Below are positions 1 to 7,351 of a DNA stretch of 11,307 bases, one piece after another (the stretch's first letter is position 1; each line of letters starts with the position of its first letter). The notes below the pieces were generated by a model. It did no database searches. It was not told where the DNA came from and worked only from the letters and a program-made list of their open reading frames with translations. A program made the translations under genes and the position numbers. Source of the DNA: an uncultured Rhodospirillales bacterium. GTDB taxonomy: Bacteria > Pseudomonadota > Alphaproteobacteria > Rhodospirillales > Casp-alpha2. The stretch is from NCBI GenBank assembly GCA_938074585.1, contig CALJEW010000036.1, forward strand, positions 1-11,307, written 5' to 3'.

Positions 1-187
1 TTTAGCACTTCAGAGTATGCTAGATTATCCTTTATCTAACGAATCAACTTGAACGAAAAACGATAAAATATATGCTGCATATAGGGTTCGTTGTTGGAGA
101 TGAGCACTGGACTCGAAAAGGCAAAATCAAACTATTCATAGTTGTGTATGTTTTAATGCGAGCTATTACCTGATATTAGGAAACGGT

Positions 188-691
188 ATGCTGGTCGACG
201 ATTTTACAGATATGAACCTCATATCAAGTATTGGTTTTAAATGGCAAGGAGTTAGTGACAAAGTCATGGGCGGGATGTCAGAGGCCAATGTCTCCTATAC
301 AACGATCAAAGGTCGCTCTTGCTTGCGCCTTTCTGGAGACGTCCGTCTTGAGAATAACGGCGGGTTCATTCAAGCAGGGCTTGATCTTTCTTATGAAGGA
401 AAAACTCTCAATGCCTCGCGCTATACTGGCGTCCGCATTTTGGCACGAGGCAATGGTGAAGCCTATACAATTAATCTTCGAACTCCCGATAATGTTCGGG
501 TTTGGCAATCCTATCGTTCTCAGTTCCAAGTCGGATCGAATTGGGAGACTATTGAACTTCCATTTACGTCGTTTGCTCCCCACCGGCTTGATAAGGGGCT
601 GGATACTTCTCGACTGCGCCGTATTGGTCTTATTGCCATCGGCAGCGCATTCAAAGCCGATGTAGCACTTGGAAAAATTGAATTTCATTAA
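188..691 (+). CDS. CIA30-family protein (complex I intermediate-associated protein 30 domain)
   Basis: A 167-residue protein made almost entirely of one CIA30 (NADH:ubiquinone oxidoreductase intermediate-associated protein 30) domain, a galactose-binding-like beta-sandwich. The family hallmark WQGVSDKVMGGMS lies at about residues 19-31. It is followed by the usual glycine-rich LENNGGFIQ segment and a RILARGNGEAY strand. There is no signal peptide or membrane segment, so it is probably cytoplasmic. The ATG at 188 is preceded by a good ribosome-binding site (TAGGA, 177-181). Mitochondrial CIA30/NDUFAF1 helps assemble complex I, but the role of free-standing bacterial members is not established and I do not assign one. 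It stands alone: a pseudogene on the opposite strand follows it. I see no TGATC-type promoter in front of it, so it need not belong to the sigma-factor regulon next door. Confidence 0.88.
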   Translation: MLVDDFTDMNLISSIGFKWQGVSDKVMGGMSEANVSYTTIKGRSCLRLSGDVRLENNGGFIQAGLDLSYEGKTLNASRYTGVRILARGNGEAYTINLRTPDNVRVWQSYRSQFQVGSNWETIELPFTSFAPHRLDKGLDTSRLRRIGLIAIGSAFKADVALGKIEFH

Positions 692-726
692 GCCAATTTA
701 ACTATGCAATAAACTCACACTGTAAA

Positions 727-1136
727 TCATATATTCGGGTTATAGGCCCATTGTAATAGGGTCTGGCGTTGCCTGTGATGACAGGACCAGCTGCCGGGTT
801 TGAAGTTGTTGCGACCTTGTGCTTCCTGGCGTTTGAATGCAATTTACCTTTTGATCTAATATAGGTCTACATCCTGAAGTCTAAGGCCTAGATAATAACG
901 GCAATACCGTTGAAATCACCGGCGTGGGCCTATACCAACCCTGTCTCTCGCCTTAACTCTAATGGCACACGGCTTTGGATAGAGAAATAGCTCATCTCGG
1001 GATCAGAGAAATTGCTGATTGTTGCATTTTCATACTACGCTGAGGGCAGTTCATCAGGGCAATAGTTGCAATATTTTCCCTCAAGCACCTCCATTCCAAG
1101 CATTTCTTGCGGGCTCAGATAGACTTTAAGTTTGGG
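727..1136 (-). pseudogene. Decayed gene of an uncharacterised alphaproteobacterial protein family
   Basis: Reading the minus strand, a protein-like sequence runs through this stretch but is broken by stops and frame changes. The first part contains LSPQEMLGMEVLEGKY and ends near a run reading VPLELRRE. The reading frame then shifts (around 930-950) and continues as FQRYCRYYLGLRLQDVDLY and finally RQRQTLLQWAYNP, before a stop at 727-729. In-frame stops at 1035-1037 (TAG), 916-918 (TGA) and 844-846 (TAA) fall where Trp is expected, and the TAG at 856-858 falls where Gln is expected. This is the pattern of point decay of a once intact gene. From memory, the motifs match a small family of hypothetical proteins common in Rhodospirillales, with conserved WFQWYCRYYxGRR and RPRQRQALLQWAY segments. 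Its function is unknown. No start codon can be assigned, so the upstream limit is approximate. Confidence 0.7.
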
Positions 1137-1225
1137 TTAAAATTACCATCTTAGGGCTCTGAGATAAGATACTTATACGATCATTTACAAAAACTCCCTC
1201 GCCTATCTCACACATTGAACTTAAG

Positions 1226-1918
1226 TTATATTCCTGAAAAATATTGAACAAGCCGTGGCAACATACTCGTAAATTTCAAAGGGGCTTCGGTTGCTATCAG
1301 GCAAATACATGAGTCGCTGGTGTCTGCAATTGGTTGATGTTTAATATCACTGTCCAAATCCGCAATATCACCGACTTCAAAACGCCCAATCTCATCACTA
1401 AAAGAGCCTTTAAGTACTTGAGTTAACTCTATCCCATGATGTCCATGCTCGGGTATATTTACGCCAGGAGCAATGTTTAGCAAACTCAAGGTACCATTTG
1501 CTGTTTTTAGATCTTCAATGGCGAAAAATTTTATGCCGGGTGCTATTGGCTTCCATTCAACATCCTCCAAATGATTCGGTATATAGGCTCGAAGTGGTTT
1601 GGGTACCTCAGAGTTCGAAACATTTAATGCAGCTCCACTGGATGACGAAAGACTTGAAGTGTTTGCTGGAGAAATTACGTGTGGTAGCTCTTGTTTGCCA
1701 AGTCTGATCATGGTTTTCTGCAGGGCATCAGAAGACAGCCCTTCAGGTTCAGCAATCTTTAATTGAATACCACCAATAGTTTCTAGTTGATCTTTCCGTT
1801 TACGGCAATCCGGGCAAACTGAAATATGACTGGCAACCACAAGTGAAATGGTTTCAATCAAAGTCCCAGCCGTAAAAGCGCCTAAAGTAGAGTCTGATAA
1901 GTGATGATGGATACTCAT
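1226..1918 (-). CDS. chrR: ChrR-type zinc anti-sigma factor with C-terminal cupin domain
   Basis: A 230-residue protein with the two-domain build of Rhodobacter sphaeroides ChrR, which holds the sigma factor RpoE inactive until singlet oxygen or related oxidants release it. The N-terminal zinc-binding anti-sigma domain shows His6, His31, Cys35 and Cys38, the same ligand positions as ChrR. The C-terminal cupin (about residues 120-215) carries His158, His160, Glu164 and His194. These equal ChrR His141, His143, Glu147 and His177 shifted by exactly 17 residues, so the extra length lies in the Ser/Ala-rich linker (about 83-105). Both metal sites therefore look intact. The ATG overlaps the sigma-factor stop (ATGA) and is preceded by AGGAGAG, so the pair is probably translationally coupled. 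The protein is expected in the cytoplasm, bound to the product of the upstream gene. Confidence 0.93.
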   Translation of the reverse strand: MSIHHHLSDSTLGAFTAGTLIETISLVVASHISVCPDCRKRKDQLETIGGIQLKIAEPEGLSSDALQKTMIRLGKQELPHVISPANTSSLSSSSGAALNVSNSEVPKPLRAYIPNHLEDVEWKPIAPGIKFFAIEDLKTANGTLSLLNIAPGVNIPEHGHHGIELTQVLKGSFSDEIGRFEVGDIADLDSDIKHQPIADTSDSCICLIATEAPLKFTSMLPRLVQYFSGI

Positions 1919-2514
1919 ACCATCTCTCCTGATTCAAGATGTAAATTTTTTCTAAGGTGTCCAAATGCCAGCCGTATTCGTGATTTAACGGTGCCTAATG
2001 GTATTTCCAGCTGGTTGGCAATCTCGCTATGACTTAAGCCATCGTAAAAAGATAAACGGATAATCCGAGTTTGATCTTGAGGAAGGGCGGACAATGCGAG
2101 AGTGATGTTATGGCTTTTCTGTTCTCGGCTAACCTTGTCCTCGGCGTCTTCCTGTTCGTCTACTATTCCTTCCAGGTCATAGTCGTCATCAAAAAAATGT
2201 TTTTGTTTGCGTAGTGTATCAATTCGAATGTTCCTAGCTATACGGAAGATCCACGTGCTAGCAGCGGCCTTTTCCGGATCAAACAGCTGCGCCTTTCTCC
2301 AAATTTTTAAGAGAGTTTGTTGCGCCAGTTCCTCAGCTACTTCATCGACACTTCCAAGTTTCAACATGTATGATTTAACCCGGGGTGCAAAATGCTGAAA
2401 GATATCTGCAAAGGCGGCTTTGTCTTGATTTTTACCGACATTAAGTAATAACTCCGAGAAATTCGGTAGTTCCTTTTCTCTGGGTTTTAAAACAATTTGT
2501 CTTTGTTTATTCAT
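1915..2514 (-). CDS. rpoE: ECF RNA polymerase sigma factor, RpoE/ECF11-like
   Basis: A small group IV sigma factor of 199 residues when started at the ATG at 2514. Region 2 (about residues 28-95) includes FADIFQHFAPRVKSYMLKLG, the acidic EELAQQTLLKIW segment and the DNA-melting part TWIFRIARNIRIDTLRKQK. A short acidic linker follows, then region 4 (about 137-190) with the helix-turn-helix HSEIANQLEIPLGTVKSRIR. The downstream partner is a ChrR-type anti-sigma factor, which places it in the RpoE-ChrR (ECF11) group that answers singlet oxygen and other ROS. A GTG at 2535 would add seven residues. Neither start has a convincing ribosome-binding site. I prefer the ATG because a candidate promoter -10 element (CGTAAAA) abuts the GTG and would leave it untranscribed. 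It probably directs transcription of both flanking effector operons. Confidence 0.93.
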   Translation of the reverse strand: MNKQRQIVLKPREKELPNFSELLLNVGKNQDKAAFADIFQHFAPRVKSYMLKLGSVDEVAEELAQQTLLKIWRKAQLFDPEKAAASTWIFRIARNIRIDTLRKQKHFFDDDYDLEGIVDEQEDAEDKVSREQKSHNITLALSALPQDQTRIIRLSFYDGLSHSEIANQLEIPLGTVKSRIRLAFGHLRKNLHLESGEMV

Positions 2515-2535
2515 TTCAGCGTCTATTTCAGTCAC

Positions 2536-2566
2536 TTTTACGCACCACTATTCTGAATACGGATGA
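2536..2566 (-). promoter_or_regulatory. Possible autoregulatory promoter of rpoE-chrR
   Basis: On the minus strand TCATCC (2566-2561) is followed 20 bases later by TAAAA (2540-2536), with CG just before it, as in the two better promoters of this window. One -35 base differs and the spacer is two bases longer than the 18 seen elsewhere, so this is weak. Autoregulation is usual for ECF sigma factors. Transcription from here would start near 2530, upstream of the ATG at 2514. Confidence 0.3.
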
Positions 2567-2649
2567 GTTTTGGGATTAGATCTCATATAATGACAAATAT
2601 TTCTAATACCTTATATTTCTAAGATTATTGCATTTGTTATTTATAGTTA

Positions 2650-2678
2650 TGATCCAATGACATTGCTTCTCCGTAAAA
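2650..2678 (+). promoter_or_regulatory. RpoE-ChrR type promoter for the plus-strand operon
   Basis: TGATCC (2650-2655), 18 bases, then TAAAA (2674-2678). This closely matches the R. sphaeroides RpoE pattern TGATCC-N18-TAAGA. It sits 22 bases before the ATG of the FAD oxidoreductase gene, so transcription would begin around 2685 with a very short leader. The sigma gene it would respond to is divergently encoded just across the gap. Confidence 0.72.
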
Positions 2679-2700
2679 ATTGTATAAAAAAGGAATTGAT

Positions 2701-4047
2701 ATGCGTAAATACCATAAGATAACGCCACTTAATATAGGTATTGTAGGAAGTGGGATAGCCGGAATGTCGGCAGCCTGGCTGTTATCAAAAAATCATAAGG
2801 TTACGGTTTTTGAAAAGGATGAGCGCATTGGTGGTCACACGAATACAGTGGATCTTAACGGCTTGGGTGTAGATACGGGCTTTATTGTTTACAATGTCAA
2901 AAATTACCCCAACCTAATTGCCTTATTTGAGCATTTGGGAGTAGCGACACAGTCTACAGACATGTCCTTTGGTGTTTCTGTTGATCAAGGCAAATTTGAG
3001 TATTCTGGTGGTGATTTACCCGGCCTTTTCGCACAGAAATCAAACTTGTTCCGTCCCCGGTTCTGGAGAATGGTAAAAGACATTCTGAGGTTTTACCGCG
3101 AAGCCCCACAAGTGCTAAATGATGATGCGCTCAGCGAAATCACGCTAGGTGACTACTTATCTGATTATGGATATTCGGAGCCTTTTCAACGAGATCACTT
3201 GTTGCCAATGGGCGCTGCTATTTGGTCTACGCCCGTTGATACAATGCTCGAGTATCCGTTGTCTTCTTTTTTACGGTTCTGTGATAACCATGGTCTGTTA
3301 CAATTAAGCGACCGCCCTGAGTGGCGAACCGTTGTTGGCGGAAGTAAAAAATATATCGAAAACCTTACCAAAGACTTCAAGACCGAAATTCAAACCAATA
3401 AAAGTGTAGAGCAGATCTGGAGTGATGACCACGGTGCTTATACCAAAGACCGCAATGGTGATGTTTCGCAATTTGATCATGTAGTGATGGCGTCTCATGC
3501 TGATCAGACTTTGAACATGTTAAGGTCACCGAGTTCAAATGAAAGAGAATTGTTCAGTAGTTTTAGCTATCAAGCCAACAAAGCAATATTACACACTGAC
3601 CCATCCTTAATGCCAAAGAATAAAAAAGCATGGTCAAGCTGGAATTATTTAAGTGTGCTAGACAACGGACAAGATTGTGTCTGTGTCACTTATTGGATGA
3701 ATAAACTGCAAAACCTGAAGACAGACACAAATTATTTTGTAACCCTCAATCCGCCAAAGCTGCCAAAAGAAGGCACCATACTCCGCAGCTTTATATACCA
3801 ACACCCTGTGTTCGATAATGATGCAATGGCATCTCAGAGAAGGCTGTGGGAACTACAAGGAAAGCACCGCCTTTGGTTCTGTGGCAGTTATTTTGGATAC
3901 GGCTTCCATGAAGACGGCTTGCAATCCGGTTTAGCCGTCGCGGAAGAGCTCGGTGGCGCAAGGCGCCCGTGGTCTGTGGAAAATGAAAGTGGTAGAATTC
4001 ATCTCCCCAGAAACGGGTCCAAACATAACACTTTGAATGCAGCCTGA
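2701..4047 (+). CDS. FAD-dependent oxidoreductase, amine-oxidase-like (COG2907)
   Basis: A 448-residue flavoprotein. The N-terminus forms a Rossmann fold for the ADP part of FAD: GSGIAG at residues 16-21, a beta strand ending in Glu38, then RIGGHTNTVDL, where the flavin-binding arginine/glycine loop of amine oxidases lies. The C-terminal FAD motif WFCGSYFGYGFHEDGLQSG begins near residue 392. The family (COG2907, predicted NAD/FAD-binding protein) is regularly found beside DUF1365 and CFA-synthase-like genes. The start at 2701 has AAGGA six bases upstream, and an in-frame TTG at 2680 has no such signal. It heads the operon and its last bases overlap the DUF1365 gene. The substrate is unknown. 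The context suggests a fatty-acyl chain modified by the neighbouring methyltransferase, possibly in a desaturation or hydride-transfer step, which is inference. No signal peptide is seen. Confidence 0.9.
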   Translation: MRKYHKITPLNIGIVGSGIAGMSAAWLLSKNHKVTVFEKDERIGGHTNTVDLNGLGVDTGFIVYNVKNYPNLIALFEHLGVATQSTDMSFGVSVDQGKFEYSGGDLPGLFAQKSNLFRPRFWRMVKDILRFYREAPQVLNDDALSEITLGDYLSDYGYSEPFQRDHLLPMGAAIWSTPVDTMLEYPLSSFLRFCDNHGLLQLSDRPEWRTVVGGSKKYIENLTKDFKTEIQTNKSVEQIWSDDHGAYTKDRNGDVSQFDHVVMASHADQTLNMLRSPSSNERELFSSFSYQANKAILHTDPSLMPKNKKAWSSWNYLSVLDNGQDCVCVTYWMNKLQNLKTDTNYFVTLNPPKLPKEGTILRSFIYQHPVFDNDAMASQRRLWELQGKHRLWFCGSYFGYGFHEDGLQSGLAVAEELGGARRPWSVENESGRIHLPRNGSKHNTLNAA

Positions 4048-4846
4048 AATGAGCAATTATAATTCCTGTATTTATGAAGGAACGGTGTTTCACCAAAGGT
4101 TACGCCCACGCAAGCACCGCCTTTCATACCGCGTATTTAGCATGCTTGTGGATCTTGATGAATTACCTTCACTTAACAAAAAGCTTAAATTTTTTAGCCA
4201 TAACCGGTTCAATCTATTTTCGTTCTGGGATAAAGATTATGGCTGTGGGAAGGATACATCGCTTGCCCAGTACGCACGAAATCTCTTAAACACGGCGGAT
4301 TTAGATTTAACGGGTGGCACGGTCAAGTTGCTATGCTACCCACGTTTGTTTGGATATGCGTTTAATCCACTTAGTGTCTATTACTGCTATGACCTGACTG
4401 ACGATCTAAAGGCTGTAATATACGAAGTCAGTAATACCTTTGGTGAGCGCCACAGTTACCTCATGAAAGTTGATCAAAAAGATGGTCGACCGATTTTTCA
4501 TTCCTGCAAAAAAGATTTTTACGTATCACCCTTTATGGATATGGATGCGACCTACCATTTTTGCATCACTCTGCCATCAGATCGGTTGACCGTATTTATT
4601 GATCAGCATGATGACAAAGGCTCATTGTTGAAGGCAAGTTTTTCTGGCCACTCAAAAGACTTGTCTGACAAGTTCTTGATATCCCTGTTGCTGCGATATC
4701 CGCTGATGAGTGTAAAAGTTATCGGCGGCATACATTGGGAAGCATTGAAATTATGGAGCAAAGGTCTAAAGTTATTTGCACGACCTGCGCCACCAGAAAG
4801 CCCCATCACATACGTTACCACTCGCTCGTTGGAGAAGAAGACATGA
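4037..4846 (+). CDS. DUF1365 family protein (COG3496)
   Basis: A 269-residue member of DUF1365. The typical opening CIYEGTVFHQRLRPRKHRLS is followed by RVFSMLVDLDELP, and the central signature CYPRLFGYAFNPLSVYYCYD lies near residues 96-115. No transmembrane helix is obvious before the C-terminus, where a moderately hydrophobic stretch (FLISLLLRYPLMSVKVIGGI) could associate with the membrane. No biochemical activity is established for the family, but it is almost always sandwiched between a COG2907 flavoprotein and a CFA-synthase-like gene, as here. The ATG at 4037 overlaps the upstream gene by 11 bases. A second ATG at 4049, two bases after the upstream stop, is an equally plausible start. 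Neither has a clear ribosome-binding site, so translation is probably coupled. The 3' end overlaps the next gene as ATGA. Confidence 0.9.
   Translation: MQPEMSNYNSCIYEGTVFHQRLRPRKHRLSYRVFSMLVDLDELPSLNKKLKFFSHNRFNLFSFWDKDYGCGKDTSLAQYARNLLNTADLDLTGGTVKLLCYPRLFGYAFNPLSVYYCYDLTDDLKAVIYEVSNTFGERHSYLMKVDQKDGRPIFHSCKKDFYVSPFMDMDATYHFCITLPSDRLTVFIDQHDDKGSLLKASFSGHSKDLSDKFLISLLLRYPLMSVKVIGGIHWEALKLWSKGLKLFARPAPPESPITYVTTRSLEKKT
4831..4840 (+). promoter_or_regulatory. Ribosome-binding site fixing the methyltransferase start
   Basis: GGAGAAGAAG lies just before the ATG at 4843. It selects this start over an in-frame ATG at 4735 that lies deep inside the DUF1365 gene. Confidence 0.7.
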
Positions 4847-6072
4847 CCAACAATGCTAATGAACTTTATTTGAAAAATGCATATTCAGGGATAAAAAGTC
4901 CTTGGTTAAAAAGGTTTGTGGCCTACTTTTCTGATCTGGAAGAAGGTCAGCTTACATTGATTTTACCAGATGAAAATGTTGTTAAGTTTGGACAGAATAA
5001 CCTAAAGGGACCGCAAGCCTGTATTCGATTAAATTCATACAAGCCTTTGTCTACACTATTCGCCAAAGGTGACTTGGCCTTTGCGGAAAGTTATATACAA
5101 GGCGAGTGGGAAAGCCCGGACCTGACGGCACTCTTAGAATTTGGCATCGCCTTGGAAGATAAGTTCGCAATTAAATCTTCCAACAATGTGGTATTAAAAG
5201 TTCTGAACCGGATTCGTCATGTTTTGAATCGAAATTCCAGAAGCGGTTCTCGCAAAAACATTGCCAACCATTATGATCTTGGGAATGATTTTTATAAACT
5301 CTGGCTTGATGAAACCATGACATATTCGTCCGCTATGTTTAACAGTCCTGCGGATACTTTGAAACAAGCCCAACTGAATAAATATCAAGCAATAGCGGAA
5401 ATGTTGAACACTCGAAAAAGTGACCGGGTTCTAGAGATTGGTTGTGGATGGGGTGGTTTTTCCGAATATATTGCCAAATTAGTAGACGTACAAATTGATG
5501 GTCTGACGCTGTCCAAAGAACAGCTTGATTTTGCTAATGCCCGTTATCGGGATGCGGGTCTTGAAAAACAAGCAACTGCTTCCTACACCGATTATCGAGA
5601 TAGTACCGGGCAATATGACAAAATCGTTTCGATAGAAATGTTTGAAGCGGTTGGCGAAGCAAATTGGGACACATATTTTCAGACAATTCATGATCGCCTG
5701 GCTCCTGGGGGTACAGCAGTTCTACAAATCATTACGATTGATAATGACCGCTTTCACTCCTATCGAAAAAGTGTGGATTTTATCCAACGCTATATTTTCC
5801 CGGGCGGTTTTTTGCCAAGCCCTGAATCATTCCAAGCTGCGTTAGACAGGAATAACTTTACCCTAGAGGAAACTCATTTTTTTGGGGCATCATATGCACA
5901 CACATGTGCGCTTTGGAATAAACAATTCCAACACGCATGGCCTCAAGTCGAGGCTATGGGATATTCAACAAGCTTCAAACGGATGTGGGAATATTACCTA
6001 TCCTATTGTGAGGCAGGATTTAAGACAGGATGTATTGATGTCGGATTATTCAAAATTAAGAAAACTGTATAA
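4843..6072 (+). CDS. CFA-synthase-like SAM-dependent lipid methyltransferase (COG2230), non-classical active site
   Basis: A 409-residue member of the cyclopropane-fatty-acid synthase family, cytoplasmic or peripheral on the membrane, acting on unsaturated phospholipid acyl chains with S-adenosylmethionine. The N-terminal lipid-binding domain (about 1-130) precedes NHYDLGNDFYKLWLDETMTY (142-161) and the SAM motif VLEIGCGWGG (196-205). SIEMFEAVG (263-271) supplies Glu268, matching E. coli Cfa Glu239, and YIFPGGFLPS follows. Compared with E. coli Cfa, the bicarbonate-binding Cys139 is Ser163 and His266 is Gln295, so two ligands of the classical base are gone. It may therefore form a methyl-branched product rather than a cyclopropane, as does the R. 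sphaeroides UfaM methyltransferase of furan fatty acid synthesis. I do not give the symbol cfa for this reason. The start overlaps the DUF1365 stop (ATGA), and the 3' end overlaps the transporter gene by 35 bases. Confidence 0.9.
   Translation: MTNNANELYLKNAYSGIKSPWLKRFVAYFSDLEEGQLTLILPDENVVKFGQNNLKGPQACIRLNSYKPLSTLFAKGDLAFAESYIQGEWESPDLTALLEFGIALEDKFAIKSSNNVVLKVLNRIRHVLNRNSRSGSRKNIANHYDLGNDFYKLWLDETMTYSSAMFNSPADTLKQAQLNKYQAIAEMLNTRKSDRVLEIGCGWGGFSEYIAKLVDVQIDGLTLSKEQLDFANARYRDAGLEKQATASYTDYRDSTGQYDKIVSIEMFEAVGEANWDTYFQTIHDRLAPGGTAVLQIITIDNDRFHSYRKSVDFIQRYIFPGGFLPSPESFQAALDRNNFTLEETHFFGASYAHTCALWNKQFQHAWPQVEAMGYSTSFKRMWEYYLSYCEAGFKTGCIDVGLFKIKKTV
6027..6030 (+). promoter_or_regulatory. Ribosome-binding site fixing the transporter start
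   Basis: AGGA seven bases before the ATG at 6038, inside the end of the methyltransferase gene. It supports 6038 rather than the in-frame ATG at 5882, which would add 52 hydrophilic, unmatched residues. Confidence 0.6.
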
Positions 6073-7351
6073 GGGTCTTTACGCTCTTCCTGCATTTGTT
6101 TTAGCCCTTCCAACAATCCCCGCATTTATCTTGTTGCCAAGCTTTTACGCCGAGACAATGGGGCTCGGTTTGGCTGCTGTCGGTGCAATTTTTTTGGGCC
6201 TTCGGATCCTAGATGTAATCAGCGATCCTATACTCGGGTATGCTTCTGATCACATTCCACCTCGTTTTGGTAAACGAAGACTGCCGATGGCAATTGGAGC
6301 CTTGATCGGGGCTCCTGCATTGGTAATGTTGTTTTCACCGGAGACAGGCGTTACTGCAGGATATCTGATTGGCTGGGGCGCACTCCTTTATCTTGCATGG
6401 ACAGCCGTGCAAATCCCATATGTTGCGTGGGCCGTTGAACTTGAACAGGGGTATGCCGCACGGGCTCAATTAAACGGTTACCGCGAAGGTGCTGGGTTAA
6501 TAGGGATTATGGCAACCGGTGCCGTTGGCGTTGTTTTGGTATCATTTACGGAACAAGACCGATTTCAGATAATAGCATGGATAACTGTAATTCTAGGGTG
6601 TGGTATTTTTTATGCGACATTGCGTTTTGTACCTGATGGACGGCCGATATTTTCTGACAAATCACGGACCTTATCCTTCCCTTGGAAGAACAAAATTTTT
6701 CTGCGCGTTTTGACGGCCTGGTTTCTTAATGGATTGGCGAATGGATTGCCCGCTGTGTGTTTACCTTTGTTTATGACACATATTTTAGCTGCATCAGATA
6801 CAGATCAGGCGGTGTTATTATTTATTTATTTTCTATCCGCAGTGATAGGTATTCAGGGTTGGATATGGCTATCAAGGTTATACACCAAACATTCAGTTTG
6901 GTGTCTGTCTATGGTCATGGCCTGCATTGTATTCTTGGCTGTTCCTTTCATAAGTACCGGGGATGTCTTTTTGTTTGGTATTGTTTGTATTTTAACAGGG
7001 CTGACATTGGGCAGCGACCTTGCCCTGCCCCCAGCCATACAGGCTGATTGCGCAGACTGGGACCGCTTGCGGTTTCGCAAAGAACGTACAGGAACCCTAT
7101 TTGCCTATTGGAGTATGTCAACGAAACTTGCGTTAGGTTTAGCCGTCGGAATTGCGTTCCCTGTGCTCGCGTGGTTCGGCTTAGATGATCAAACGCAGAT
7201 GGCCTCAGACCAATCAAAAGTTGCCCTTGTGGTGATCTACTCAGTGATTCCAATCGTATTAAAACTAATAGCAATTATAATGATGCGTAATTTTCCAATT
7301 GGGCCAAAACAACATTTGGCCATAAATAGACGTCTAGAGAGCAGATCATGA
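6038..7351 (+). CDS. GPH-family (MFS_2) cation-coupled transporter
   Basis: A polytopic membrane protein of 437 residues with about 12 hydrophobic segments. The first loop shows the glycoside-pentoside-hexuronide (GPH) symporter pattern: D59-V-I-S-D63-P with G67 and D71, corresponding to the Asp55/Asp59 cation-site pair of MelB. Next comes the PRFGKRRLP cytoplasmic loop. A second family motif, YAARAQLNGYREG, occurs near residue 145. It should sit in the inner membrane and use a Na+ or H+ gradient. Classical GPH members move sugars, but the same family includes the animal lysophospholipid carrier MFSD2A. Because this gene lies between a lipid methyltransferase and a lipoprotein, a lipid or fatty-acid-derived substrate is more likely than a sugar; that is inference. 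It overlaps the methyltransferase by 35 bases and the lipoprotein gene by ATGA. Confidence 0.88.
   Translation: MSDYSKLRKLYKGLYALPAFVLALPTIPAFILLPSFYAETMGLGLAAVGAIFLGLRILDVISDPILGYASDHIPPRFGKRRLPMAIGALIGAPALVMLFSPETGVTAGYLIGWGALLYLAWTAVQIPYVAWAVELEQGYAARAQLNGYREGAGLIGIMATGAVGVVLVSFTEQDRFQIIAWITVILGCGIFYATLRFVPDGRPIFSDKSRTLSFPWKNKIFLRVLTAWFLNGLANGLPAVCLPLFMTHILAASDTDQAVLLFIYFLSAVIGIQGWIWLSRLYTKHSVWCLSMVMACIVFLAVPFISTGDVFLFGIVCILTGLTLGSDLALPPAIQADCADWDRLRFRKERTGTLFAYWSMSTKLALGLAVGIAFPVLAWFGLDDQTQMASDQSKVALVVIYSVIPIVLKLIAIIMMRNFPIGPKQHLAINRRLESRS

Noticed and set aside
1..187. Possible upstream gene end or mobile-element edge at the left end
   Set aside because: All frames contain frequent stops and no protein motif or terminal repeat was visible.
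278..688. A long minus-strand reading frame opposite the CIA30 gene
   Set aside because: It mirrors a clear CIA30 domain on the plus strand and shows no recognisable motif.
852..880. TGATCT on the plus strand in the gap after the CIA30 gene
   Set aside because: No TAAA-like element at the right distance, and it lies inside the pseudogene with no gene downstream on that strand.
4843..6072. Naming this gene cfa (cyclopropane synthase)
   Set aside because: Two of the bicarbonate-site residues of true cyclopropane synthases are replaced, so the product is uncertain.
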